64,000 bases of DNA, from contig OY829539.1 of the NCBI GenBank assembly GCA_963691705.1, positions 6,946,501 through 7,010,500 of the forward strand, given 5' to 3'. The DNA comes from Viola odorata (Eukaryota > Streptophyta > Magnoliopsida > Malpighiales > Violaceae). Position numbers and translations under genes: made by a program. Below the pieces are notes generated by a model. The model was not told where the DNA came from. It made no database searches and saw nothing but the letters and a program-made list of their open reading frames with translations. The stretch's first letter is position 1. Each line of letters begins with the position of its first letter. Below, in pieces: positions 9,741-21,287 of the stretch.

Positions 9741-12185
9741 TGTTGCTACCCGATTTTTGACTTTCCATCACAACTTTTACATATTTTGCCACTTTTTAGC
9801 TTGTCTACGCCAAATTTCCATCGATTTTTGATCGTAGGTTATTTGTTTAATATTTCGCGTCATTTTGAGTCCTTTTAATTTTTTCGTACTTTTAATTGTC
9901 TTTTTGCGAACTTCTATCGGTCTCGAGTAGGTTTTCTCAGACCGAGGCTCGAACGCACTATTTCTTTAATTGATAAATACGTACTATTTTTCTCTTTCAC
10001 GCCACTTCATTCAGTTTCGTTCAATTTTTATCGTAAGGGCATTTATTTTACGTCCGAACGTTTTGACACTTCCGAAAGAGAAAATAAATACGTTAAATCA
10101 ACTTTCGCATTTCTTCACTGTATATTAGTTTTCTTGTCTTATTTTTCTGCACGCCGTGGTTTCCTCGGCTCGGATTTATTTTCACTTTCGTACGAATTCG
10201 CTCGTACGAAAATATCCCGTTAGTGTCCAATTTCATGCATTAATGACAATTAATGCATGAAATATCCAATTGCCTCCCTTTTCTTCCCAGTAGCCTTGCC
10301 GACTTGGATTCATCATCACAAACTCACATCATGAATCCTTGGCCACAGAAAGAAAACTTGCTCCCTACTTCAACATGCTTTCATCATCACCGAGCCTCGT
10401 GATCCATTTGCAGCCACAAGCTCCTGCCACAACCGACTCCACTTTCCTTTATAAATAGCAACCTTCAAGCAACAAGAAGAGGAGGGGGACGAATTCAGGC
10501 GCTAGTCCCTCCCTTTTTATTCACACTCTCTCCCTGCTTTGCTTTTAATTGCTTGGCTTTTATTTATTTAGTTACCTCTGTTTCAATTAATTGGATGACT
10601 GCACCTGCTTCCAAATAATTTTGCTGCTCTAACCTGTCTATTTGTTTTTGCATATTTATTTTCCTGCTCGTGGCTACTATCAAACGCCGCTGGTCTGCTG
10701 AGGGAGAAGGTGACGCTGCCGCCGAGTTGCTGCCTCGCCGTTGTCAAGCTGCAGCGTTGTTGCTACGCCACCGTCGAGCTGTTGCTGCCGCTGCCATGCT
10801 GCTCTATTACGCCGCTGCCATGCTACACTGTTGCGCCGCTGCCATGCTGATCCGCTGCCGTGCGTGCTCCGTTGCTGCTTGGCTAGAGGAAGGTGATGAT
10901 GAACAGTAAAAAAGGGGTGATGGGCTGCTGTTTAAATTAAAGTTGGTCATGGGCTTGGCTCAAGCCAAGCCCAAACGGAAAAGGAAAAAAGGGAATGAGT
11001 AAGGACGCTTGCTGCGTCCAGGAAAGGAAAGAAGGAGCTGGGCCGTGCAGGCCCAGCGTGAGAAAATAAAAAAAGGGCTTGGCCCTTGGGCTGGTCAAGG
11101 GCAGCTGCAGTGGCCCCCGCTGTGGGGCCCGGTCATCGAGGCCCGTCGATTTATGTTCATCGATTGTTCGTAATAATTATTTCAATGGATCATTGTAATA
11201 ATTATTTAAGTAATTATTTTAATTGTGGTTTGTAATAATTAGTTAAGTAATTACTTTAATTGCGGTTTGTAATAATTAATTAGATAATTAATTAAAAATC
11301 ATGTATGTTTGTTTATACCTATGTTATTATGAATTGTCGTTAACTTCGGTTTTGAAGGGATGGATCGATCGGGGTTCGTCAAATTGGGTAAGTTTATCTT
11401 AAACCCTTTTATTTATTTTTATGCGTTGAATAAATGTTTATTTATTTTTTATGCTTTGAAATGGATGTTTATTAGAAATGTTAAAACCTCGATGATAGCG
11501 TATGCATGACCACTTACAATGCGGTAGAACCACCCTACTCGTATGCATGAAATATAGAATTGCTAAACAATTAAAATCAATCTCACATGTACAACATGTT
11601 TATAACACTTGTCTTTTATGCCATGATATCAATTGTTTCTTTGTTAAATGCTACGCATGATGGCTTCAAAGGCCATGCCAACCATATATGCATACATTAA
11701 TCGGTACGATGCTAGTCTTGGCCATGATAGATCACGTAGTAATTAAGTCATGCATGGCTCGATGAAAAGGGGGGAACATCCTCTCTAGCATAGAGACAAA
11801 ACGGTAACCCCGTTCCTCTGACCCAAACGGAAATAACAAGTCCCAAATGCTAAGATGTAACGTCACCTTAGAGGGCTCAAATTACATGTTTAAAATATTT
11901 TTCTCAAAACACCTCGCATACCGGTAACCTTTTTTAAGGATGTGGCTTGGGTGCCTAACACCTTCCCAAGTCCATAAATACGACCTCGAACCATTGTTCT
12001 TTGGTTTAGACCATTGTGCCTTAGTTTTATTTATTTTTTATGCCATGGCGATTAGGTTCCCTAAACCTCCGAAAATTAGGGTGGCGACTTCATTTTGCAT
12101 GATGTTAAGACAAGTTCAACGCTTGTCTTGCATTATGGCCCGTCCCGAACCTTTACTCGTTTTCAACGAAAAAGGGGGTGCGACA
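9741..12185 (+). repeat. 3' LTR, Ogre-like family (2,445 bp)
   Basis: TG...CA ends with TGTTGCTACCC and GGGGGTGCGACA. A TATA-like CTTTATAAATAGCAACC lies at about 10449-10465, and the conserved tail (GGTAACC, TGGCTTGGGTGCCTAACACC, GGTGGCGACTTCA) occupies the last 260 bp. The same TATA context and tail occur in the LTRs at 23816, 47150 and 52944. The alanine-rich open frame at 10670-10909 lies in the GC-rich transcribed part and is probably not a gene. Confidence 0.9.
11165..11290 (+). repeat. LTR-internal minisatellite (AT-rich)
   Basis: About three degenerate units of roughly 50 bp built around TTTGTAATAATTAGTTAAGTAATTA. The other LTRs of the family carry unrelated minisatellites at the equivalent place. 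Confidence 0.8.
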
Positions 12186-12660
12186 CAAGGCAAGTCTTTT
12201 AGAGTATTTTAGGGTTGAGACTTGTTTGCCACTTGAAGGTTTTTCTTTGGGACTTTTTGGTTTAGGACTTTGGGATATATATATATATATATATATTTTG
12301 CAATGCCTTTTCCTTTTTCTGCAGTGGTTAGCTGCTGCTTGAGCCAAAAAGGGAAAAACTGCAGGCTACTTTTGAGATTTTCTTTTCCTTGTCTAGCACC
12401 AAAAATGGCAAAGATGTAAGAGAGTTGTTGGAAAGGTGTAAGAAGTTATCGGTGTTGACTTTGTTTAGTTAAAAATAGATTAAACTGGAAACTTTGGTGC
12501 TCAAATGGCTTGAAACTTTCACCAAAAATTCAAAAAACTCAAGATTAATGTTCAAGATATATAAATAAAGGATTCTTGATAGAAAGTTTGAAATTTTTTG
12601 GACAAAAAATATAGACACACGAAGTACAAACTCAAGAGGGCCAAGAGCTCTACTACCACT
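12186..12660 (-). other. 5' leader (distal part) and primer-binding site of the Ty3 element
   Basis: This resumes the leader interrupted at 7908. On the minus strand, directly after an LTR end (ATCGTATCA at 12661-12669 complement), the sequence AGTGGTAGTAGAGC gives a candidate primer-binding site: TGGTAGTAGAGC matches the initiator-methionine tRNA site TGGTATCAGAGC at 10 of 12 bases. A (TA)n tract lies at 12275-12298. Nothing here is coding. Confidence 0.55.
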
Positions 12661-13125
12661 TGATACGATTAAGTGTCCTTTTAGTGAGCTGAAAGGTATG
12701 AGCTTTGAGCAAGGATCTAGCCTTAAGTTTGTCACACAAATCCAACAAGAAACGCACTGGAAATATGGTGGAAAAATGTTGGAGACGCAGCGGAAAGAAT
12801 TACAAATAAAGACAAGTAATCAAAGGAACGAACCCGGAAGAAATGCAGATGGATTCGTAGAGATGAAGTAGACTTGAACAATCATAAACACTTTAAATAT
12901 ACTTGCAAATATCATTCACAAAGTTGAAGGCTTGAATATTATACAACTTACAAACACACAAACACTCACAAGAGGGGTAACAACGGACTACAAGTTGAAG
13001 ACTTGTTGTTTTACTTGCAAGGGATCAAGGTGTCTTCAAACCTAAAATCTCACAAGGGAGTTTAAGGTGTTTAAAGGGAGTAGTATTCTCAAACTCAAGC
13101 AATAAACACTTAACATAAACTGTCT
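12661..13125 (-). repeat. Probable LTR part of the minus-strand Ty3 element
   Basis: Starts TGATACGATT on the plus strand, the same terminal word as the LTRs at 18299 and 21288, and lies next to the candidate primer-binding site. The rest is diverged from those LTRs and the far end was not found; it probably runs into the antisense Athila-like LTR fragment. Confidence 0.45.
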
Positions 13126-13129
13126 AAGA

Positions 13130-14220
13130 AATGACAATGGTAAAAGGTTTGATCCGTAGAGAATGGGCAAGATGTAAACTAGACAAATACCAAATATAAA
13201 ATAAAACAATAGAAAAACACAAAAAGGGGTTCTAAGTTTGAGAGTTAAACTAATTAAACTAATTGCAAAATAAAGAAGAGAACAAATAAGATAAATCTTC
13301 CTAGCAAAGATGAATATCCAGTTATGATTCCAATTCAACCAATCATAGATTCAATAATATTAAATTTCGAACTTATAGATGCTCTATAGAGACTAGATAC
13401 GCTTAGGTCTCCTACTTTCCTTCTTAAGAGAAGCAACTCCAAGGTACGCTTATGGAGAGGCCTTGACAGTCCAATAACCCCTAAGGTACGCTTATAGGGA
13501 TTTAACCAAATTGCCCATGAAGTGGAGGAAAGATGCATCAAAGGCAAGATAAATAGTCCGCTTGAAGCCTTTAACCCTAATTAGTTATTTATTCTAATCA
13601 GATTGGATCAACGATATGATGACTATGAATTAGGTGTCTACTCTATCTAACAACATTGTATAATGGTTAAGCTACAAGAATGACAATAATAGCTACGTAG
13701 ATTGATCAGACCATAAGGCAAACACAAGCAATGTAAGCTTTTAAATAATAAATAAATAAATCCAAACACAAGAATATCCTAAGCACAATCAAATCTCACA
13801 GATGAATGAATCAAAAACCTTGAATTATTTTTACTAAGAAATAAAAATTAGTTTCACAAATAAAATATAAATAAATTAGTAAATATAAATTTTAAAAAAA
13901 GAGGAAGAAAAAAAGGAGAGAACAAAGCTAAGAACCTTAGGGTTCTGAGAACCAGCCTCCTCTCCTGAGATTGTCAAAGTTTAGAATAAGGAAGTATATA
14001 TAGAGGAGTTTTATTCCTATTCTAATTAGAAAAGGACTTCACATGGCATATCTTTCCTTTTTGGACACAAAAACGACTCCTCTGGCCAACTCTTTCCTTG
14101 TTGGACACTAAATAAATAAAATTCTGAGTTTGTAGGCATCCTAAGTTGTGAAAACACATTTTCCTTCTACCCTGTGGATTTGCAGTCTGTCTGCATTGCG
14201 TCGAGGGCAAGATGTAATCA
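13130..14220 (-). repeat. Athila-like LTR fragment, antisense, diverged
   Basis: Read on the minus strand, 13130-13570 matches the LTR at 4909-6207, for example the CTTCTTAAGAGAAGCAACTCC block (plus strand) and the AAGGTACGCTTATGGAGAGG block, which correspond to the AAACGTACCT repeats there. Weaker similarity continues to the TTGCCCTCGAC word near 14205. Neither LTR terminus is preserved clearly, so borders are approximate. Confidence 0.65.
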
Positions 14221-15467
14221 AACTAGTCCTGAAATCAACCAAATAACTTCCTTTCCACCAAATCACCTCTTTCATGCCAAATCTGAAAATAGAAGCAATA
14301 TCTCTCTAAGTAGCAGTATCAACATCCAAAATATATCCATAAAGATAGGAATTAATATCAAAATTAAGATAGGTTCAATATTCAATTAAATATTCACAAT
14401 ATTTAGTTAGTTTATTTTCACTATTTTTTTTCTTCTCAATGGCAGGTTTAATTAATTACCCCCTGCACTTTAATGTTTTGATTAATTACCCTCCTTTGAC
14501 GTGGCATAGTTTTGATGACGTGACGATTTTTTTTAAAGAAAAACGTACCAGATCAACATTCCGTGACATCAGGGGGTGGGGTCATTAAACAAATAAGTCT
14601 AAGTATAAAGGTCCCGAGAGATTAAATAAATAATTAGTATAGAGGGTAATTAACCAATAATATATATACATTGTTAGTTAAACGTTATTAGATTATTTAA
14701 GAAATAACTTATATAAAACTAAAAGTTTGATTGTTGTTGGATAAAGGTTGTGATGGAGTGATGGCAAAGAGTTTTCATTCTTACTCGTGAATTCCAACCC
14801 ATTCTTTCTCCATTACCTTTTAATTCCAAAGGCTAAGGCATCGGGTGACGTGGAACCTTGTTATGCCATATCACCCAACCCAAACCCTCCCCACCTGGTC
14901 AGACTCATTTCAGGTTAAATTATAGGCAGATTGATTCACTATTTTGAGGCATAATTGAAATTTGTGTTTTTTTCATTCAGACCGAGCGGTCTTGCCTAAT
15001 TCTTACAATGTTTGAAAAACTAGGTTAGAACATACCGACTGAAATGAAATGAGATTGATGACAACTCAATCTTAAATCTTGGGAACAACTAGTTTTCATT
15101 TGGTTTTGGGTACTGGGTTGAGAAGTACTGGTTGGAGTGGAATGAGATTGATAACATTATGATTAACAATAATTATTCTATAGACTATGGTCAATTGAAA
15201 AAAGAAGAAGATGTAACTCATATACTAACCAATTCCACAAAATTTTCATACTAACTTATATAGCAAAATATTAAGTTATACTATAGTTAACTTTAAGGCT
15301 CCATCACTAAAGATGTCATTAAGATCATGACACAATTATTAGTATGAAAAATTTGTAAGATTTATTATAATGTAAAACAACTTATTTTTTTTTTAAAAAA
15401 ATTTGCGGGCAAGTTTAACGGTTAGGGACAAGGACAAAAATGGATCTCTTAAATTTAATACTACTAG
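14221..15467. other. AT-rich intergenic sequence with a possible small MITE
   Basis: No coding or RNA gene recognised. At 14445-14657 the two ends form an imperfect inverted repeat (GGTTTAATTAATTACC left; GGTTAATTACCCTC right on the other strand), which could be a MITE. No target-site duplication was identified. Confidence 0.35.
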
Positions 15468-16263
15468 TAGGAGTGGCAGTATGGGTCTGACCCGTTGGGT
15501 CGACTTGTACCTGACCCGTTTAAGGCGAGTTTGGGTCATAGTTTTTGACCCACCAATTTAGAGGATCGGGTTAGACCCAACCCCTAAGAAATGGGTCGAC
15601 CGCTCTAACCCATTTTTTTTGGAAGGGGAGGGATTCGAACTTGAGTTTGACACCCTACTAGTACCTTTGATCCATTTATGAAATAGGTTATGGGTTCGAT
15701 CCGTAATTATACTTAAAAAATATGACCTACTGTTATTAGACCTGATAGACTGAACCAAATTGCCAATTTAATTGGTGACTCACATGGGTAGATGGTTTGG
15801 TCCCTATAATATTAAAAAATAATTCTAAAAGATTAATAAAAAGCAATGAAAATATAGGGAAAATTCTAAAAGATTTACTAATTCAAATAAATTATAAAAA
15901 CAAGAAAAATATAATAAAAATATTAAAAATAAAGAAAATATATTTTAAAAATATTAAAATAAAAAATATAGCTAACTAAAAATATACTAAAAATATTATA
16001 TTTTTTAATGATTCTAATAAGTTTTTTATATTTTTTTCGTATTTTTAATATTTTATTAAATATTTTATTGAATTTTTTATAATTTTTTGATTTTTTTACC
16101 ACATTTTTATTATATTTTTTAGAAAAAAAAATTATTTTGATACTCATTTTGATCAAATGTGCTAGTCCGAATCAACCCTTAAAATTGACTAATCGGATCA
16201 GATTGATCCGTTTATTAAAAGAGTCACCTTTCAAACGAGTCGGACTCATTTAGCCATTCTCTG
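15468..16263. mobile_element. Candidate hAT-like non-autonomous element
   Basis: Imperfect terminal inverted repeats of about 28 bp: left TAGGAGTGGCAGTATGGGTC then TGACCCGTT, right (other strand) CAGAGAATGGCTAAATGAGTC then CGACTCGTT. The (T/C)AGGGRTGGCA-type ends resemble hAT termini. The interior holds an extremely AT-rich block, adenine-rich at 15800-15990 and thymine-rich at 16000-16130, able to fold back on itself. A clean 8-bp target-site duplication was not found, and there is no transposase. Confidence 0.45.
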
Positions 16264-16380
16264 TCTAGCGTGGGCAAGTATCGGTATGATACATCATACA
16301 TGGGCCTAAGCCTAAACACTATGATTTGAGATAGAAATGCATATATAAAATAAAAATAAAAAATCTGAAACTCTAATTTT

Positions 16381-16420
16381 TATTGGACAACATAAGTCGA
16401 CGTGGCATACTTGTCTTATC
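16381..16420 (+). promoter_or_regulatory. Clustered light-response-type motifs upstream of POR copy 2
   Basis: Within 40 bp there are a reverse CCAAT box (ATTGG), an ACGTGGC G-box core (16400-16406) and a reverse GATAAG I-box (CTTATCC, 16414-16420), about 125-160 bp before the POR start codon. I-box/G-box pairs are typical of light-regulated plant promoters. This is motif evidence only; no clear TATA box was seen between it and the ATG. Confidence 0.4.
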
Positions 16421-17164
16421 CTCTTCGATTTTCCTCTTGGATGGGAAAAACAGTAATTAAGTTTGAAAAAAAGAAAATCGTTCCATTTGTACTTGTGAAA
16501 CACCCAGAAATTAAAGCTCAGCATTCTGTTTTCAAGTTTTTAATGGCCCTTCAATCAGCCACCAGTACCATCTTTATCCAGAAACAGGTCCGAGCTACAT
16601 CCATATTTGTTTTCTTTTCTTTAATGTAAGATTTTTTTGTTTTTTTAATTCATTATTTGCTTCATCTCAAGTGCTGTGTTGACAGGGAAACCCAAATGCT
16701 CAAATCTTGAAGGAGGTTGGTTTCTTTGGAGTTTCAGTTTCAACCAGCTACAAACCTAAATTCACCCATTCTCTGTTGAAAAGCAAGGTGAGTGATTTCC
16801 AAGATGCACTACTCCCTTAATTTAACCATTCATTTTTTTTGGTCAAAGAAAGAAATCAATCGTAACTTAGGGATTTGAACTCGAGACCTAACAGAAGTAC
16901 TACTACCGAGCTACAATTTAACCATTTTCTTTGTCCAATTTTTGTGTTGATTGAATTATCAAGAACACTAAAGTATCCACATATTCAAGAATCAAGAGCC
17001 ATTAATTTCATTATTCTTGCATCGTAATGACTGAAACATTGATAATTTCTTGTAGGGAACAATAGATGCAAAACCAAAAGAATTCTTTTTAGTTGGTAGT
17101 ACAAAAGATTAAAACTTTCTTGTCTTTAAAGTGATTTTTGCTGCATTATTTTTAAGGTCTATTT

Positions 17165-17670
17165 TTAAGGGCTGCAGCAACATCTCTTAGGCTGAGTTCC
17201 TGTTTTGGGAAGACATAAACCGTGCCTAAAACCCTTGTCAACCCTGCAAAACTTGTTGCATTCAGCATCCGCAGGTTTTGGCGCAGTACATCCAAGGAAA
17301 GCGCTGCAAAAGGGATCAACGGCTTCTTGTACTTGGATTACTGCATGAATACCAAATCACAAGTTACTTTTATGTGTTGTGAATAACGTTGATCGTCCAT
17401 TAAGTCTAAACAATATGGCTAAATCTTGTCTGTCAAAAAGTAGGCGACTAGAATTTTGATTGAAAGTTACTAATCGTTAGCAAATGTTACTAGAATTTGA
17501 TGGAAAGTAACTAGAATCAGTAGTGGTGGCTGGTCAATTAGCTTGTTACTTTCTTTTTGTCCATGGGAATGTAAAATACTAAAAAGAAACTGGAAAATAC
17601 CTGCATTAGCAGAGGAAACAATAAGAGCAATGGCAATGAGATAGGCGATAAACAACTTTTTGAACACCAT
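17165..17670 (-). CDS. Defensin-like secreted cysteine-rich peptide, two exons
   Basis: Exon 1 (17670-17601) encodes MVFKKLFIAYLIAIALIVSS then ANA, a good signal peptide with its cleavage site. A 260-nt GT-AG intron (17600-17341) follows, with a phase-1 split codon. Exon 2 (17340-17165) encodes a 58-residue mature part with eight cysteines spaced C-x5-C-x9-C-x3-C-x10-C-x10-CCC, ending CCCSP. The CNKFC pair followed by a C-terminal cysteine cluster fits the cysteine-stabilised alpha-beta fold of plant defensin-like peptides. Total 81 aa; a signal-peptide exon plus one mature exon is the usual defensin-like gene layout. No lesion is visible. It is antisense to POR copy 2 within intron 2. The precise subfamily and role (defence or signalling) cannot be told from sequence. 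Confidence 0.8.
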
Positions 17671-17737
17671 TGCTTCTTCCTCAAATATTCGATTTGAGTG
17701 TTTGGTGAATTATGAATGAGGCATACTCACTAGTCTG

Positions 17738-17745
17738 TTTATATA
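17738..17745 (-). promoter_or_regulatory. TATA box of the defensin-like gene
   Basis: TATATAAA on the minus strand, 68 nt before the start codon at 17670. The intervening leader has no upstream ATG in a strong context. Position and sequence fit a plant core promoter. Confidence 0.65.
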
Positions 17746-18298
17746 GAACAATGGGTGGTCTCTGCCCACCAAAACAAATCCTCAGATTTACACTTTTTTG
17801 TTAAGAGATCACAAATTAGGTTGGGACAGGTATGTTAGGGATATGATGGGATATGATGTCTGTATGATAGTGAATCTGAAGGGATTTCCTTCCTATTTGG
17901 TACCGATATGAATCTCGTGCAGCTTTTCTATTCACTTACATGTAGTTTTTCATATTCTTCTCCATGACTTTATTTACAAATTCTTAATTATAAGTAACAG
18001 TTTATAGGTTCTATGCAATAATCAATCAGAGAAAATAAAACAAAAGAATAAATCTTCATTGATCTTGAAAAGAAAATGACATTTTGCATATCTCATAAAG
18101 ATGTATCAATGTTTTTTAAGAGACAAGTCATTGCCTTCTGCCATATATGGACATCTATTGGTCCAAACGACGCGTATCCCTAAGCCTACTAGACAGTAGT
18201 TATGTACTTGTGCAATGATCATCCACTGCCGCAGGGAAGATAATTATGTGCTTTAGCTTAAAGAAAAGAAATAATCATCAAAGTTTGGATTCATTACC

Positions 18299-19269
18299 CG
18301 ATACAATCCTAGTTGCGTAGGATGTGTAACGAGTACCTTTTGATCTAGTTTGAAGGATTGGATTTTGAATGCGGAATAAAATAACTCAACTTGAAAGTTT
18401 AACCCTGCTAATAACTTGTACTAGCCAACCTAAACGTAACAAGTGAGGTTCTTGCTTCATATCCCTAACCCTGTATTCAACCTGTGAATATCAACCTAGG
18501 TGAAACGACACAATGGGGGTTCGAACTATCAGTTTTTACTTGCCAATTATTCAAGTGTTCGGACTTGAATAGTAACAAAGTTCGCACGTGAACAAAGAGT
18601 AAATACTCTCCAAGACAATGTGTAAATAGCTTAGTTTATTATGAGCATAATCGGCTCTATATAGGCTAAACGCCAATACAAGTTCTACTCAAACTATAAG
18701 TTCTAATGCTAATAGGAATAGAAGTTCTAAATAAGAAAGAACTCTAATAAGCTAAATAAATAATTAGTAGATAATTAAATATCATTCCAGAAGCTCCAAG
18801 AGGTTTCCCCATCATCGGGCCAAGGTTTAGGCCGAATCCTCAAGTCGCATGTTGTCTTGCGTACATACTGCGCACCATAATGTTGACTAGCATAACTTTC
18901 AATCTGCTAGCCAAATGGGCTGAAACCTGTTCCAAACAAAAGCTAACATCTGAAAGCTTCGGGAACAACCTCTTGCTTCCTGGTCCGGATCTCACCGGTC
19001 CGAAATGGCTTGATCGAAGTCGTTTGACGCGTCCTAGAGTCCTTGTCCGCGTAGGAGTCCTGTCAATGAAAATGTTGGCTTGAGCTTTTGGACTATCCAC
19101 TTGTCCAAACGTCCTGAAATTTCGACACAATAAATATAACACATTAAAGTATCCATCAAGCCTTTGTGATCCCTGATCGGACTCCATCTGCTCCATCATG
19201 GCTCGACGCTTTTGCCCATCTAGCCTTTGCTGCTAGGTGTGTGTGTGTGGTGGGGTTAGGATCGTATCA
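18299..19269 (-). repeat. LTR (971 bp)
   Basis: Starts CGATACAATCC (first base changed from T) and ends GGATCGTATCA. It is the 3' LTR with respect to the coding strand. It carries about 237 bp (around 18435-18675) absent from the partner LTR. Confidence 0.88.
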
Positions 19270-20460
19270 TTCCCTTCCTCTTCAAAAGGATTCGCCCCCG
19301 AATCTGTTTCCTCAATGGCAACAACACTTTCCAAGTTAGAAACATCAAAGGAAACATAAGAAGAATAGGAAATACCCAAGGCATCCAACTCGGTGGTGGT
19401 GCCTTTGTGTGCGACGGTGGTTTTGGTCAAACCAACGTCTCCAATGGCGGTTGTCTTGTTGACTTGAGTAGGTAACCAAGGCTGGTGTAAGAACATCCTT
19501 CCACTATCAACAATCTTAAAGACCCGCTTCAACCTCTCTAAGTATCCTTTAGTCGCATACGGAACACTCCAACACTTCATGTGAGCTACGGCTTGCTCAG
19601 GTAGTGCTAGTGCTAGTGCTATCATCAACTCATTTCCAACTCTTATACTTCCTTTTTCACAAGCGCCATTCTCATCTCGTAACCTATGATCACCCTTTTC
19701 GTGGGGGCAGTTTTGCTCTTTTTCTTTAAAAGCTTCCAATTCTTTATTTTCAATGCTCAATTCTCCCTTTCTTCTCTCAATTTCCTCGATATAAGACTTC
19801 ACTAACTTGAGAGAATCCTTGAAGGTATCACTCTTACCCATCTTGTCTGATGTAACCTCATCATCGTCCTTAATGATCACCCTATTGTTGGGACATTGGC
19901 TAGAAGTGTGCCCTCGACTTGTGCATGTATGGCATAAAATATCTCGCGTTCGCACACGAGTTGAAGAAGGAACATCTCTTGACAAACATGTGTTGGGGTC
20001 GTCCCTTCCCTTGAAGAGTGCCCCTCGGCCTAATGCTACTCATGCTCGCATCAGTATAATTATAGTCCCTCCACTTGCGAATTTCACCGCATGACTCGTG
20101 GAGCGGTCTACGCGCACCCTAACGCAATGACCCTTGCGCATCATAGTGTCGCTCTTGCTAGTGGGCGGGTAGGAATCGTCGCCTCATTAATTCCTTTATC
20201 TCATTCCAAGTTCGAACCGGTCCAACCTCCAGCCTTATCCGATCACTATTGATTTGCTCCCACTAATGAATGGCGTACCCAAAGAACCCAAACGATGCCA
20301 TCTTTACTTTCTCCTCCTCCGAGTATTTATAATAAACAAAGATCTATTGGATCTCCCTTTCCCATACTAGATAAGTATGTGGATTATCCATTCCTCCAAA
20401 GGAAGGGATTTCCATCCTCATGCTTCCAAGGTTTGTGTCTAGTTGATCTCAAAACCTAAG
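19270..20460 (-). pseudogene. gag with zinc knuckle joined to pol C-terminus
   Basis: Reading from about 20460 down, the gag core gives MEIPSFGGMDNPHTYLVWER, KYSEEEKVKMASFGFFGYAI and TWNEIKELMRRRFLPAH, with TGG-to-stop changes. The frame from 19985 contains the CCHC zinc knuckle CHTCTSRGHTSSQC (C-x2-C-x4-H-x4-C) and, near the LTR, the chain DSGANPFEEEGNDTI, which resembles the very end of the polyprotein of such elements. The central part (residues about 30-200) is lysine/glutamate-rich and not assigned. The arrangement shows a large in-element deletion that removed the enzymes. Non-autonomous and broken. Confidence 0.75.
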
Positions 20461-21287
20461 CCTCCTCTCTTTAACCCTCTTTCGCCTCTCATAGGCAAAT
20501 TCCTCATCTTTTGAAGAACGATATAACATCCTGAAATTCACAACAAGAAATAGAAAACGTAAAATTGCACTAAACCTAGCACTCCCTAATAGTTTTACTC
20601 TCGTGTTTAAACACTCTATTGATCTCATAAAATTACTCACACTTCCCTGCAATTATTTACGCACAAATGCCAATGACTCGAGAATTTCAAAGGAAAGCTT
20701 TCAAAGAAGACACACAAAGACAACTAGATTCGAATGGACTTTTAAATGCTCAACAAGAGGTTAGTTGCAAAATAAATCAACTAAACAAATGTTGAACTAG
20801 AGTAGAAGATATATATAGATGTAAAGGAATCAAATAAAAGGCTCAAAAGACTCAAGAAGACTCAAGTAAATTCACCAAATCGTGAATGATATGCGTTTAG
20901 GTGTGTGAGATTTATTTTTGAGCTCTCTCAATTCTGACCACCAAATCCAATGATTCTTTTTTCAATAGCTTTACAATACTCTGTAGTATTTTATTTTTTG
21001 TTCTGTTTTGATTTTTTTTGACTTTTTTTGGTTTTGAACGAAACTAAATAGAAACAAAATTAAAGACTCTTTTTAGTATTTTGTGACTCTTTTGTGGACA
21101 GAAAAAACTAATTTAATGACACATAAATCGCACAACGGTTTGTTTAACAAGACGCACAAAATAACTAACACAAGCACACAAGAAGATTGGTTATAGAACG
21201 GGGTAGAAGAAGAACCAATCTTAACAAAGAAAACTGAAGCGTAAAGATAGATACCAAACCTTGAACGCCTTGAGCTCCTCTACCAAC

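Larger units (their letters stand above)
7909..12185 (+). mobile_element. Ogre-like LTR element, deletion derivative
   Basis: A complete insertion flanked by CAAGG at 7904-7908 and 12186-12190. It starts with about 137 bp of LTR (TGTTGCTACCC), then short-repeat arrays, a 26-bp tandem array, a polypurine tract, and a 2,445-bp 3' LTR beginning with the same TGTTGCTACCC and ending GGGGGTGCGACA. No gag or pol remains; a deletion must have removed most of the 5' LTR and all coding sequence. Only the 3' untranslated part of the internal region survives. It interrupts the leader of a minus-strand Ty3 element. Confidence 0.88.

Noticed and set aside
10670..10909. Alanine/cysteine-rich 79-codon frame in the LTR at 9741
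   Set aside because: A GCTGC-rich low-complexity stretch with no equivalent frame in the other LTRs of the family.
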